From Bacillota bacterium (GTDB lineage Bacteria; Bacillota; Clostridia; Oscillospirales; Acutalibacteraceae), in assembly GCA_023460155.1 (NCBI GenBank), contig JAEWRF010000182.1, positions 1 through 29,752 of the forward strand: 29,752 nucleotides of DNA. Reading direction: 5' to 3'. The position numbers and the translations under genes were made by a program. Below the pieces are notes generated by a model. That model had not been told where the DNA came from, did not search any database, and saw only the letters and a program-made list of their open reading frames with translations. Positions 1-7,407 of the stretch are shown in pieces. Every line of letters begins with the position of its first letter. Position 1 is the stretch's first letter.

Positions 1-197
1 CCGTTGGGCTGGGTGCGATTCAGGAGAAGCCGGGCGTCTATACGACGCAGGAGAGCGAAAAAGCCATTGGAATCCGGAATTTTCTGCCGATGTGTCTGGC
101 GTTCGACCACCGCGCCGTCGATTTCAGCGCCCTGGTGCCGTTTTTGAAAACGCTGGATCGGATTTTCGCGGAGCCGGGCATAATCCGCACCTGGTGA
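1..197 (+). CDS. 2-oxoacid dehydrogenase E2 acyltransferase, C-terminal fragment
   Basis: This is the last 64 codons of a gene that begins outside the window; the frame opens at base 3 and ends with TGA at 195-197. The peptide has the layout of the chloramphenicol-acetyltransferase-like catalytic core of dihydrolipoamide acyltransferases (E2 of pyruvate, acetoin or branched-chain 2-oxoacid dehydrogenase complexes): a G-x-G-A-I-x-E-K-P strand followed by the active-site strand FDHRAVDF. The His and Asp of the HRxxxDG-type motif are present, but the usual Gly after Asp is Phe. Which 2-oxoacid is the substrate cannot be told from this fragment. A strong terminator follows 30 bases later, so this is the last gene of its operon. 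Confidence 0.8.
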   Translation, partial: VGLGAIQEKPGVYTTQESEKAIGIRNFLPMCLAFDHRAVDFSALVPFLKTLDRIFAEPGIIRTW

Positions 198-226
198 AAA
201 ATCGCGCATTTCTTTTGATAAGCTGA

Positions 227-257
227 GGGTCCCGCCGGAAGGCGGGACCCCGTTTTT
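227..257 (+). terminator. Rho-independent terminator after the E2 gene
   Basis: A perfect 10-bp GC-rich stem (227-236 with 241-250) with a GGAA tetraloop is followed by a T5 run at 253-257. It ends the E2 transcript. Confidence 0.93.
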
Positions 258-268
258 ATGCCCAGCCT

Positions 269-298
269 TTGATAATATCCGCTTTTGGGCCATATAAA
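269..298 (+). promoter_or_regulatory. Promoter of the DUF2935 gene
   Basis: TTGATA at 269-274 and TATAAA at 293-298 are separated by 18 bases, a good sigma-A match directly after the preceding terminator. The ATG at 298 overlaps the -10 box, so it cannot be the translation start of this transcript. Confidence 0.65.
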
Positions 299-342
299 TG
301 GTAAGGGATTTTTCCAAAAACAGGGAAGGGAAGGCGGTTTGT

Positions 343-1236
343 TTGCAGCCAGATCCGTTCGTTCAAAAATCAGCGGCGCTGCTCCTTTTCTGGACCCGTA
401 TCATGAAGGAGCACACCATCTTTATCGGGAGTTCGCTGCCGCCCGTGCGAAAACAGGATGCGGCGCAGGCGGAACTGTTCCGCCTGCGGTTTGAACGGTT
501 TCTGCGGGAAACGATCCGCCTCTCCGAGGGCGTTCTGCCCGAGGCGCTGCTCGCTTCAGGGCAGTTTTATACGGATTATACGGAAGCCGCCGAACGCGAT
601 TTTCAAAGGCTGATGGGGTATGAGGTCAACGCTGCGCTAACCGCGGCGGAGCGCGGAATCACGCCGGCCGGTCAGGACACGGATCAGCCGCCGCAGCTGA
701 AGCAAAGCTTTTCCGCGCTGAGCCGCAGGGTTCTGGAGCAGCTCGGACGGTTCATCCGGTATCAGGAGATCCTGCTCAAGCAGCGAAACGGGTGCGTGCT
801 ATACTTCGGCCTTTATCCGTCCGCGCTGGAACACCTGATGAAGGAGGCAAAGCAGTTTGAAAAAGAACTGAAAGGCCTGCAGACGGGCGGGGAGCCGGGA
901 TCCGACGAAACCATCGCCTTCTGGAACCGGGGGATGTCGGAGCACGCGAAATCACTGCGGGGGCAGCTGGACTGGACGGAACAAACCTGGTTCCGCGCCG
1001 CGGATTCCTTTGCCGCGGGGTTTGACAGGCTGACCGCCGACCCTCCCGAGCGGACAGCGGCGCAGGAATATCTGCCGCATTTCTACGCCTATGCGACGGA
1101 AACGACGCGCACCCTACTGGAGTGCAGGCTGAAGGGAATCATGTCCTCCCTGTACTGCGACCATCTTCTGCGGGAAGTCAATCATTACGGGTATCAGCTA
1201 TGGCAGCCTGAATTTCCGCTTCAGGCGGTTGACTGA
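343..1236 (+). CDS. DUF2935 family protein (hemerythrin-like helical repeats)
   Basis: This 297-residue protein matches the DUF2935 family of Firmicutes: two related all-helical halves, each opening with a F-W-x-R-x-M-x-E-H signature (FWTRIMKEH near the N-terminus and FWNRGMSEHAK in the second half) and containing long charged amphipathic helices. Family members are soluble, have a hemerythrin-like four-helix fold and may bind metal through the conserved Glu/His; the cellular role is unknown. I place the start at TTG 343, 9 bases after the purine-rich Shine-Dalgarno run at 322-334, because the upstream in-frame ATG (298) lies in the promoter -10 box. The 3' end overlaps the convergent diguanylate cyclase gene by 16 bases. 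It appears to be monocistronic. Confidence 0.8.
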   Translation: MQPDPFVQKSAALLLFWTRIMKEHTIFIGSSLPPVRKQDAAQAELFRLRFERFLRETIRLSEGVLPEALLASGQFYTDYTEAAERDFQRLMGYEVNAALTAAERGITPAGQDTDQPPQLKQSFSALSRRVLEQLGRFIRYQEILLKQRNGCVLYFGLYPSALEHLMKEAKQFEKELKGLQTGGEPGSDETIAFWNRGMSEHAKSLRGQLDWTEQTWFRAADSFAAGFDRLTADPPERTAAQEYLPHFYAYATETTRTLLECRLKGIMSSLYCDHLLREVNHYGYQLWQPEFPLQAVD

Positions 1237-2348
1237 TCGGATTTGCCCGAACGCTTGTCCGCATACATCAGTCGGTCGATCTCGTCGATAAACTGTTTCT
1301 GAGGCGGGCAGAGTTCCGCATCGTAGACGGCATACCCCATGCTCAGGCTCAGCCGGTACCGCTTGCCGCCGATTTTATTGAAATCCTCGACGCACCGGCG
1401 AATCGTTTCGGCGGTGCGGGCCGGAGTCCTCGGATCGTTTCCCTCCAGGAGGATAAGAAATTCATCCCCGCCGTACCGGGCGAGGAACGTGTCTTCCCCA
1501 ACCGCTTTCTGCAGGAGCTTGGCGCAGGTTCTCAGCGCTTCGTCGCCGACCACGTGGCCGAACGTGTCGTTAATCGCCTTGAAATTGTCAATGTCGATCA
1601 GTATTCCGGAGAAGCCCTCGCCGGAGCCGGCGCTGCGGATGCGGGATTCAAGGGCGGAGTCCGCTTTCATCCGGTTGAAGATTCCGGTCAGATGGTCCAG
1701 GTCAATCAGGCCGTCGAGCGCGTCCAGATGAAACACAAGCAGCGAAAAGGAAGCACAGATCCAGATCAGATTGAGCCCGTCGCAGAAGAGCTGGACAACG
1801 GACCCGATGATGGGCGGGGCCGTCAGTAAAATCAGCTGGCGCGTTGCTCTTTTGCCGATCCAGCGGCGGTTGGCAATCAGAAACAGGATTGCATGCAGCA
1901 GATAGATGTAGCAAAACGCGAAGTCGGCCCAAAACAGATTTCCGCGCAAAGCGACGTTCTCCGCCGTAATTGTAAACAGGCCGTGGTTCAGAGGATTTGA
2001 CAGAACCAGCAGCACGGAGGCAAATAAGGGCAGCTTCAGAACCCACGGAATCTTTTCGTGCTCCCCCCGGATGCTCCGGTATAAATATTTCGACCACAGA
2101 TAGGCCGTATAATTGTTCAGCAGATAATAGGCATAAAAAACGGCGTTGCGGAAAAAAACGCCCGCGGGGTTGCGGACGAGACTGATCGCCGTGCTGGCAG
2201 CGTCAAGAAAAACCAGCACCATCACGGCCCAATAAATTCCGTAGGAGTCCTTTCGCGATTCCGTGGCCTTGTTCTTTGCACTGACGAACAAAACGATGCA
2301 GTACAGCAGAATCACGACGTCCGCTTCAATTTTCTCCAAAAATTCCAC
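1221..2348 (-). CDS. Membrane-bound GGDEF diguanylate cyclase
   Basis: A 375-residue protein with about seven hydrophobic segments in the first 210 residues and a C-terminal GGDEF domain (residues about 215-375) predicted to make cyclic di-GMP from two GTP. The active-site loop reads RYGGDEF (GGDEF at about 293-297), and the Mg/GTP-binding signature D-x-D-x-F-K-x-I-N-D with GHxxGD is intact, so it should be catalytic. The allosteric RxxD inhibitory site normally located just before GGDEF is not visible. The membrane part resembles an integral sensor of unknown ligand. The start is set at GTG 2348, 8 bases after a perfect AGGAGG; a further-upstream ATG (2390) lacks a ribosome site. It is transcribed alone, tail-to-tail with the DUF2935 gene. 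Confidence 0.9.
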   Translation of the reverse strand: MEFLEKIEADVVILLYCIVLFVSAKNKATESRKDSYGIYWAVMVLVFLDAASTAISLVRNPAGVFFRNAVFYAYYLLNNYTAYLWSKYLYRSIRGEHEKIPWVLKLPLFASVLLVLSNPLNHGLFTITAENVALRGNLFWADFAFCYIYLLHAILFLIANRRWIGKRATRQLILLTAPPIIGSVVQLFCDGLNLIWICASFSLLVFHLDALDGLIDLDHLTGIFNRMKADSALESRIRSAGSGEGFSGILIDIDNFKAINDTFGHVVGDEALRTCAKLLQKAVGEDTFLARYGGDEFLILLEGNDPRTPARTAETIRRCVEDFNKIGGKRYRLSLSMGYAVYDAELCPPQKQFIDEIDRLMYADKRSGKSDQSTA

Positions 2349-2441
2349 AGCGTTTTCCTCCTGCCGGTTCAATTGCTGCGACGATTGCAAAAGTTATGAA
2401 ACCGGCTCGGCATAAAAGCCGAGACGCAGGATTCATCCTTT

Positions 2442-2470
2442 ATATTAGCATATTCCGCTTTCGGGGACAA
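2442..2470 (-). promoter_or_regulatory. Promoter of the diguanylate cyclase gene
   Basis: On the minus strand TTGTCC (2470-2465) is followed after 17 bases by TAATAT (2447-2442) with an extended TGC. The roughly 90-base leader holds a 6-bp hairpin (2406-2411 with 2418-2423) and a 7-bp inverted repeat (2363-2369 with 2400-2406) that directly abuts the AGGAGG ribosome site. Confidence 0.5.
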
Positions 2471-2702
2471 TCAATTTTCCATATTTGCCATCGCGGGCTT
2501 TAACAGGTTCTTCCGCCTGCAAAAAAAGGCGGCTTTTTTTGGCCGACTTCCCGACAGGCTCCGGCAGAATCTGTATTATCCCCTGATATAATATAGAAGG
2601 CAAAATAAACTGCCTGTCCGGAAAATCGGGTGCGGAAAGTCGGACAAGCACAAAAAGTAAATAATAACCAAAAAAAATATATTATTTTGTTAAAATTATG
2701 GG

Positions 2703-2731
2703 TTAACTGTCTAAAAAAATCCGTGTATAAT
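2703..2731 (+). promoter_or_regulatory. Promoter of hppA
   Basis: TTAACT (2703-2708), a 17-base spacer and a perfect TATAAT (2726-2731) give an expected start near 2738 and an 85-base AT-rich leader ahead of hppA. Confidence 0.7.
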
Positions 2732-2822
2732 GGATTTAATTCATTAAAATTAACAGAATTTAGGGCATTACTAACCGTTACCATAAATGGTCTGCTTGTA
2801 AAATGAAAGGTGGATGATGCAC

Positions 2823-5108
2823 ATGTCGAGCTTGCCTAATGCCAGTCTGTTCGAGACCGTGGCACTCTGGGTTGTCCTTGCAATCTCGCTGTTGGGTCTG
2901 GGGTATGCCTTGCTTTTAAGGTCGCAGATCCTCAAGGCTGACAAAGGGACCCCCAAAATGCAGGAGGTCTGGAACGCGATCCGTGAGGGCGCGAACGCCT
3001 ATCTGGGCCGCCAGCTGAAAACCATTGTTCCGTTCATCGTCGTTTTAACTGTGGTACTGTTCTTTTCGGTTTATGTAATCCCGCCGTCGGCGGAAGCAAC
3101 GGAGCGCTTTCCGGGCAACAGCCCTGAAAACATCCGGTTGCTCATCGGCTTCGGCCGCGCTGTTGCCTTTATCATGGGCGCCTGTTTCTCGCTGATTGTG
3201 GGTCAGTTCGGCATGCGGATGGCCGTTCAGGGCAACGTCCGCGTTGCGTCGGCTTCCCGCAGAAGCTTCAGTGAAGCGCTGAAGCTTGCCTATCGCTCCG
3301 GAACCATTACCGGAATGCTGACGGATGGCCTGGGCCTGTTCGGCGGCACAATCATTTTCATCGTATTCGGCATCTCCTCCCCGGACGTACTACTGGGCTT
3401 CGGCTTCGGCGGCACGCTGCTGGCTCTGTTCATGAGAGTCGGCGGCGGCATCTACACCAAAGCGGCCGACGTCGGCGCAGATCTTGTGGGCAAGGTTGAG
3501 GCCGGAATTCCGGAGGATGACCCGAGGAACGCGGCGGTAATCGCGGACCTTGTCGGTGACAATGTCGGCGATTGTGCCGGTATGGCGGCCGATATTTTCG
3601 AATCCTACGAAGTGACCATCGTTTCCGGCCTGATTCTGGGCTGCGCGCTGGTTGCCATAACGAAGGATGTCAAATGGATCGTTTTCCCGCTGCTGGTACG
3701 CGGCATCGGCGTGTTTTCGTCGATCATCGGTACTTATACGGTGAAGGGCAAAGACGGCGCGAAGGAGCAGAACGCCATGTCCTCCATCAACAAAGGATTT
3801 TACACCTCGGCGGCGATCTGCCTGGTTGCTTTCTTCCTGCTCGCAAACTTCTACATGCATGAATGGCGCGCCTTCCTTTCGGTTGGCGTCGGTATTGTTT
3901 TAGCCATCCTGCTGGATGAAATCACAAAGGTTTTTACGGATACCCGTTACAAATCGGTAAAGGGAATTGCCGCTGCGGCGAAATCGGGCGGCGCGGCCAC
4001 TCTGATTCTGCGCGGCCTTTCCGTCGGGTATGAGGTTTCCGTGTGGCAGACCCTGATCATCGCGCTCACCATTCTGTCCTCCGTTGTAATTTACTGGGGC
4101 CAGAACGTCACGTTCGTCCTGTACGGCGTCGCCATGACCGGCATCGGCATGCTGACCCTGACCGGCAACAACGTAGCAATGGACTCCTTCGGCCCGATCT
4201 CCGACAATGCCAACGGCATCGGCGAACTGGCCGGCCTGGACGACGACCAGCGCAAGATCATGGGCGATCTCGACGCGGTCGGCAACACGACCAAGGCGAT
4301 TACCAAGGGCGTTGCGATCGGTTCCGCGGTCATCGCGGCGGTTTCGCTGTTCGGCTCGTTCCTGACGGATGTTTCGAAGGTTCAGGCTCAGATGAATGTT
4401 GATCCCGCACAGATTCTGCAAAACACCGGAATCCGTATTTCGGATCCGAAGGTCTTTATCGGAGCGCTGATCGGCGCCTCGATTCCGTGGCTTTTCTCTT
4501 CTCTGATCATCAACGCGGTTGCTCGCGCGGCTTCGCTGATTGTTGAGGAGGTCCGCCGTCAGTTCCATATTCCGGGCCTGATGGAAGGAAAAGTCAAACC
4601 GGATTACAGCCATGCGGTTGGAATCTGCACCATGTCCGCACAAAAGGAACTGATTACCCTCACTACCATTGCGGTTCTCACGCCGCTGATCGTCGGCCTG
4701 TTCCTGGGCGTGGAAGCTCTCGGCGGCGCACTTGCGGGCGTGATCCTCTCCGGCCAGCTGCTTGCGGTGTTTATGTCCACTTCCGGCGGCGCGTGGGATA
4801 ACGCGAAAAAGACCATCGAAGACGGCCTGTATGGCGGAAAAGGCTCGGAGGCCCACAAGGCAGCCGTGGTCGGCGATACCGTCGGCGATCCGCTGAAAGA
4901 CACCGCAGGGCCTGCGCTTAACCCGATGATCAAAGTGATCAACATGGTTTCTCTGCTTGCCGGACCGATTCTGGTGCAGTACGAGAATTCCGTTGTTGGT
5001 AAAGTAATCATCGGCATCATCCTGCTGGCGGCTGTGGCATTCTCCGTGGCGTATTCCAAGACCGGCGGGTTCAAGAAGGAAACGGAAAAAGCCGATTCCG
5101 CATTCTGA
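2823..5108 (+). CDS. hppA: Membrane-bound proton-translocating pyrophosphatase, K+-independent type
   Basis: A 761-residue polytopic protein that couples hydrolysis of pyrophosphate to proton pumping across the cytoplasmic membrane. Family hallmarks are all present: DVGADLVGKVE (about residue 216), the D-rich substrate loop DNVGDCAGMAADIFESYEV, and the late GDTVGDPLKDTAGPALNPM loop. In the motif that separates potassium-dependent from independent enzymes this protein reads GNTTKAITKG (residues 487-496). Lys491 and Thr494 occupy the positions that are Ala and Gly/Ala in K+-dependent enzymes, so it is assigned to the K+-independent class, whose characterised members pump protons. I start at ATG 2823, 9 bases after AGGTGG; the ATG codons at 2814 and 2817 are too close to that site. 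It is monocistronic, with its own promoter and terminator, and probably recovers energy from biosynthetic pyrophosphate. Confidence 0.97.
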   Translation: MSSLPNASLFETVALWVVLAISLLGLGYALLLRSQILKADKGTPKMQEVWNAIREGANAYLGRQLKTIVPFIVVLTVVLFFSVYVIPPSAEATERFPGNSPENIRLLIGFGRAVAFIMGACFSLIVGQFGMRMAVQGNVRVASASRRSFSEALKLAYRSGTITGMLTDGLGLFGGTIIFIVFGISSPDVLLGFGFGGTLLALFMRVGGGIYTKAADVGADLVGKVEAGIPEDDPRNAAVIADLVGDNVGDCAGMAADIFESYEVTIVSGLILGCALVAITKDVKWIVFPLLVRGIGVFSSIIGTYTVKGKDGAKEQNAMSSINKGFYTSAAICLVAFFLLANFYMHEWRAFLSVGVGIVLAILLDEITKVFTDTRYKSVKGIAAAAKSGGAATLILRGLSVGYEVSVWQTLIIALTILSSVVIYWGQNVTFVLYGVAMTGIGMLTLTGNNVAMDSFGPISDNANGIGELAGLDDDQRKIMGDLDAVGNTTKAITKGVAIGSAVIAAVSLFGSFLTDVSKVQAQMNVDPAQILQNTGIRISDPKVFIGALIGASIPWLFSSLIINAVARAASLIVEEVRRQFHIPGLMEGKVKPDYSHAVGICTMSAQKELITLTTIAVLTPLIVGLFLGVEALGGALAGVILSGQLLAVFMSTSGGAWDNAKKTIEDGLYGGKGSEAHKAAVVGDTVGDPLKDTAGPALNPMIKVINMVSLLAGPILVQYENSVVGKVIIGIILLAAVAFSVAYSKTGGFKKETEKADSAF

Positions 5109-5140
5109 TTCCGCTCAGCCGTTTGAAAGTACATAACCGG

Positions 5141-5176
5141 GCGGCCCTTCCCAATTCGGGAGGGGCCGCTTTCTAT
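5141..5176 (+). terminator. Terminator of hppA
   Basis: A 12-bp stem (5141-5152 with 5158-5169, one G-U pair) and a 5-base loop are followed by a T-rich tail, 33 bases after the hppA stop. Confidence 0.9.
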
Positions 5177-5320
5177 ACTGCAAATGATACGGCGAACGCC
5201 TTTGGGCAAACTGGTCTAACGCAGGGAAAGACGGAGAAATAAACAATAATAGTAATTATTATTAAATATGTACAAAATCCTATCAAATATCAGCGGAATA
5301 ATCTGCATTTTTAGTATAGA

Positions 5321-5350
5321 TTTACAAATAAAAATGCGGTATAGTATACA
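5321..5350 (+). promoter_or_regulatory. Candidate promoter of the nitroreductase-desulfoferrodoxin operon
   Basis: TTTACA (5321-5326) and TATACA (5345-5350) are spaced by 18 bases. The -10 region overlaps the perfect palindrome GTATAGTATAC (5339-5349), which could be an operator. The match is moderate, and a different -10 (TATAGT at 5340) is possible. Confidence 0.4.
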
Positions 5351-5432
5351 CAGAAAAGGAAAAATACAAATGAAACCGAATTAGGATATAAATGTTGAGC
5401 CCGGTCCATGGGCTGGGAGAAAGGAAACGGCT

Positions 5433-6032
5433 ATGAGTTTCAATTTTCAGGAGGCGGTTCAAAACCGCAGATCGGTCTATGCCATAGGAAATGAAAAAAT
5501 CGTTCCGGAAGAAGAAATCAAATCCCTGGTCGAACATGCCGTAAAATACGCGCCCACCGCATTCAATTCGCAGAGTTCAAGGGCAATCGTTCTGTTCGGC
5601 GGGGCACATGAAAAACTGTGGGATGAAACAAAGGAAACTCTCCGTAAGATTGTACCGGCTTCCGGATTCGCACAGACGGAGCAGAAAATCGATTCCTTCC
5701 GCGCCGGATATGGAACCGTCCTCTATTTTGAGGATCAGTCAGTCGTTTCCGGACTTCAGGAAAGGTTTCCTCTTTATAAAGATAATTTCCCCATATGGTC
5801 GCTGGAATCCTCCGGCATTCTGCAGTATATCATCTGGACTTCCCTGGAGGAAAAAGGCCTCGGCGCCAATCTTCAGCATTACAATCCCCTGATCGACGAA
5901 GCGGTCGCGAAGTTCTGGGGAGTCCCCAAGGAGTGGAAGCTTCTGGGAGAAATGCCGTTCGGCAAACCGCTTCAGGCTCCCGACGCAAAGACTTTCGCCT
6001 CCATTGAGGAAAGGGTCAAGGTTTATCGATAG
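5433..6032 (+). CDS. Nitroreductase family FMN protein (Frm2-like)
   Basis: A 199-residue soluble flavoprotein of the nitroreductase superfamily. The N-terminal NRRSVYAIGNE motif and the APTAFNSQSSRAIVLFG segment are the FMN-phosphate and ring contacts typical of the small Frm2/HBN1-like subgroup. The C-terminal part carries the conserved GLGANLQHYNPLID and WKLLGEMPFGKP segments. Members reduce nitro compounds or quinones with NAD(P)H as dimers; the physiological substrate is unknown. GGAGAAAGGA precedes the ATG at 5433. The desulfoferrodoxin gene follows after 73 bases without a terminator, so the two are probably co-transcribed, suggesting a role in redox or oxidative stress. Confidence 0.9.
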   Translation: MSFNFQEAVQNRRSVYAIGNEKIVPEEEIKSLVEHAVKYAPTAFNSQSSRAIVLFGGAHEKLWDETKETLRKIVPASGFAQTEQKIDSFRAGYGTVLYFEDQSVVSGLQERFPLYKDNFPIWSLESSGILQYIIWTSLEEKGLGANLQHYNPLIDEAVAKFWGVPKEWKLLGEMPFGKPLQAPDAKTFASIEERVKVYR

Positions 6033-6105
6033 ACAGTTTTCGTAAACCCATACCGGGTTGACCGGTATCCAATATAAAAATAGAAAAATGAAAGAAGGAA
6101 TTTGT

Positions 6106-6480
6106 ATGTCAGATTTTGAGTTTTATCGTTGTGAAAGGTGCGGCAACGTCGTCGCTCTGCTCAAAAAGGGAGGCGGAACTCTTACCTGCTGCGGTCAGGC
6201 CATGACGAAGCTGGAGGCCAATTCTACGGATGCGGCTCAGGAAAAGCATGTGCCGGTTGTCGTAAGGGAAGGCGGAAAGATCAAGGTATCCGTTGGTTCG
6301 GTGCCGCATCCGATGCTCCCGGAACATCACATCGAGTGGATTGCCCTCGTCTCCGGAGACAAAGTGGAGTTCCGGTTCCTGAAGCCGGGCGAGGAAGCAA
6401 AGGCGGAATTCGATGAGGTCGCTTCCGGCACCGTATACGAGTACTGCAATCTGCACGGCCTGTGGAAAGCGGATTTCTAA
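6106..6480 (+). CDS. dfx: Desulfoferrodoxin (two-iron superoxide reductase)
   Basis: A 124-residue cytoplasmic enzyme that reduces superoxide to hydrogen peroxide without producing oxygen, using electrons usually supplied by rubredoxin. The N-terminal desulforedoxin domain binds a structural Fe(Cys)4 centre with Cys9, Cys12, Cys28 and Cys29. The C-terminal domain carries the catalytic Fe(His)4Cys centre: His48 in the EKH motif, His68, His74, Cys114 and His117 in CNLHGLW. Both sites are complete, so this is the 2Fe (class I) form. The start at ATG 6106 is 8 bases after GAAGGA; an upstream in-frame ATG (6058) would add 16 residues without family support. It lies downstream of the nitroreductase and shares a bidirectional terminator with the facing lipoprotein gene. 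Confidence 0.96.
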   Translation: MSDFEFYRCERCGNVVALLKKGGGTLTCCGQAMTKLEANSTDAAQEKHVPVVVREGGKIKVSVGSVPHPMLPEHHIEWIALVSGDKVEFRFLKPGEEAKAEFDEVASGTVYEYCNLHGLWKADF

Positions 6481-6489
6481 AAGCAAAGC

Positions 6490-6540
6490 ATAGCTGAAAA
6501 AATGTCCCCGACAAAAAGTCGGGGACATTTTTTCAGCTAT
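6490..6540. terminator. Bidirectional terminator between dfx and the lipoprotein gene
   Basis: A 23-bp perfect stem (6490-6512 with 6518-6540) with an A5 loop contains A6/T6 blocks on the two arms, so it can terminate transcription from either side. It overlaps the last bases of the minus-strand lipoprotein gene. Confidence 0.93.
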
Positions 6541-6869
6541 TTTTTCCGGGTGAATTTGTTGTCGTTTAAATAGAGGGAGTTTCCGTCAATCCGGTAGGTG
6601 TACGTTTCGTTTACATCCTTCACGACAACGCGGTACCGGATGGTGACTTTATCCCCGGAAACCTGATAGGTGCCTTTGAAGGAACCGAGGTTCAGCGCCT
6701 CAATCCGCAGGGCCCCTCCGCTGCTGAACTGATATTCGGTAAGACCGTAGGAATCCTTCCAGGTTCCGATAATACTGTCCGGTGTCTGCTGCTGGGGCAG
6801 CCTGCGGCATCCGGAGGCCGCAAGCAGAAGCAACACCACCGCCAGAAAAGCCGCAGCTCTGCGTTTCAT
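6537..6869 (-). CDS. Small secreted lipoprotein (DUF5640-like)
   Basis: A 110-residue protein with a classical lipoprotein signal: MKRR, a Leu/Ala/Val core and the lipobox AASGC, giving a lipidated Cys at about residue 21. The mature part begins with a polar linker and then IIGTWKDSYGLTEYQF, followed by alternating beta-strands, a small lipocalin-like or DUF5640-type barrel found in many clostridial lipoproteins. The function is unknown; the protein would sit on the outer face of the membrane. The start is ATG 6869 after a GGAGAGGGG ribosome site; upstream in-frame starts only extend past the signal peptide. It lies downstream of the protease gene on the same strand but has its own candidate promoter. 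Confidence 0.8.
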   Translation of the reverse strand: MKRRAAAFLAVVLLLLAASGCRRLPQQQTPDSIIGTWKDSYGLTEYQFSSGGALRIEALNLGSFKGTYQVSGDKVTIRYRVVVKDVNETYTYRIDGNSLYLNDNKFTRKK

Positions 6870-6897
6870 TCCAGTTCCCCTCTCCGTTTGCACGTCC

Positions 6898-6915
6898 ATT
6901 TTAGCACCGCGGTGC
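6898..6915 (-). promoter_or_regulatory. Candidate extended -10 promoter with palindrome, lipoprotein gene
   Basis: On the minus strand TGC plus TAAAAT (6906-6898) makes an extended -10 box; no convincing -35 is seen. A 12-bp perfect palindrome GCACCGCGGTGC (6904-6915) overlaps its upstream edge and may be an operator or part of a terminator hairpin of the ImmA gene. Confidence 0.35.
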
Positions 6916-6947
6916 CGCAAAACCTGCGGGATTCCGTCGAACCGGAG

Positions 6948-7388
6948 CTACTGCCCGAAGCGCAGCCCGACGATCCGCTCCGGCAGGCCGGAAAGCGACG
7001 CGATCAGCTCCACGGTCAGGGGCTGATAGGTGCGGTTCCATTCCCGGAGATTTGGGTCGATCAGCAGGCATGCGGCAAAATAGTCGGCTTCCCGCTCATA
7101 GCGGCAGGTGCACAGATTGGTCAGGTCAGCCGCCGCCTGCTCGTTCAGGCCGGGGTGCAGCAGCACGTGGCCGAGCTCGTGCGCGCAGCAGTAATCCCGC
7201 TGGCGGCCGGTCAGTTCGAGGTCCAGGACGATGACGGGCCTCGCGCCGTTTTGAAAGCAAAACCCCTGTGTGCGCTTTGGAAGCTCAAGACAGACAACGG
7301 GAATGTCCATCCTTTCGCAGAGAGCAAAGGGGGAGGCTGTCCCATAACGCTCCACCGTTTGCCGCGCGAGCGCTTCAATTTCTTTCAT
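6948..7388 (-). CDS. ImmA/IrrE-type metallopeptidase
   Basis: A 146-residue zinc protease of the ImmA/IrrE family (DUF955). The metal site is complete: HELGH at residues 70-74 with a downstream EADYFAACLL segment supplying the third ligand (about Glu100). Family members cleave a cognate XRE repressor (ImmR in ICEBs1, DdrO in Deinococcus) and so switch on the genes it represses. Here an XRE regulator gene lies immediately upstream with 19 bases between them, the expected repressor-protease pair. No membrane segment or signal is present. The pair is not surrounded by integrase or conjugation genes, so it is not visibly part of an integrative element. Confidence 0.92.
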   Translation of the reverse strand: MKEIEALARQTVERYGTASPFALCERMDIPVVCLELPKRTQGFCFQNGARPVIVLDLELTGRQRDYCCAHELGHVLLHPGLNEQAAADLTNLCTCRYEREADYFAACLLIDPNLREWNRTYQPLTVELIASLSGLPERIVGLRFGQ

Positions 7389-7407
7389 CCGCTTTTCCGC
7401 CGCCTTG

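Larger units (their letters stand above)
2349..2822. other. Intergenic region between the diguanylate cyclase and hppA
   Basis: No gene is supported in these 474 bases. Besides the two divergent promoters listed separately, it holds a hairpin CCGCC/GGCGG (2513-2517 with 2528-2532) followed by T7 at 2534-2540 on the plus strand. It also holds an isolated extended -10 box (TGA plus TATAAT, 2584-2592) with no clear -35. The 2640-2800 part is very AT-rich. Confidence 0.6.
5109..5432. other. Intergenic region upstream of the nitroreductase-desulfoferrodoxin operon
   Basis: No gene is seen. After the hppA terminator the sequence becomes AT-rich. It contains an imperfect palindrome TAATAGTAATTATTA (5247-5261, 11 of 14 informative positions match the PerR box consensus as I recall it) and a promoter-like pair. 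It also has an 11-bp perfect palindrome GTATAGTATAC (5339-5349) and a small hairpin AGCCC/GGGCT (5398-5402 with 5410-5414) just before the ribosome site. Confidence 0.5.

Noticed and set aside
2349..2442. Cyclic di-GMP riboswitch ahead of the diguanylate cyclase
   Set aside because: The leader is short and lacks the conserved GEMM core blocks and tetraloop pattern.
3390..4856. Long open frames antisense to hppA (3390-3860 and 3900-4856, minus strand)
   Set aside because: They mirror the codon structure of hppA, have no ribosome sites, and their translations show no family pattern; typical shadows of a GC-rich gene.
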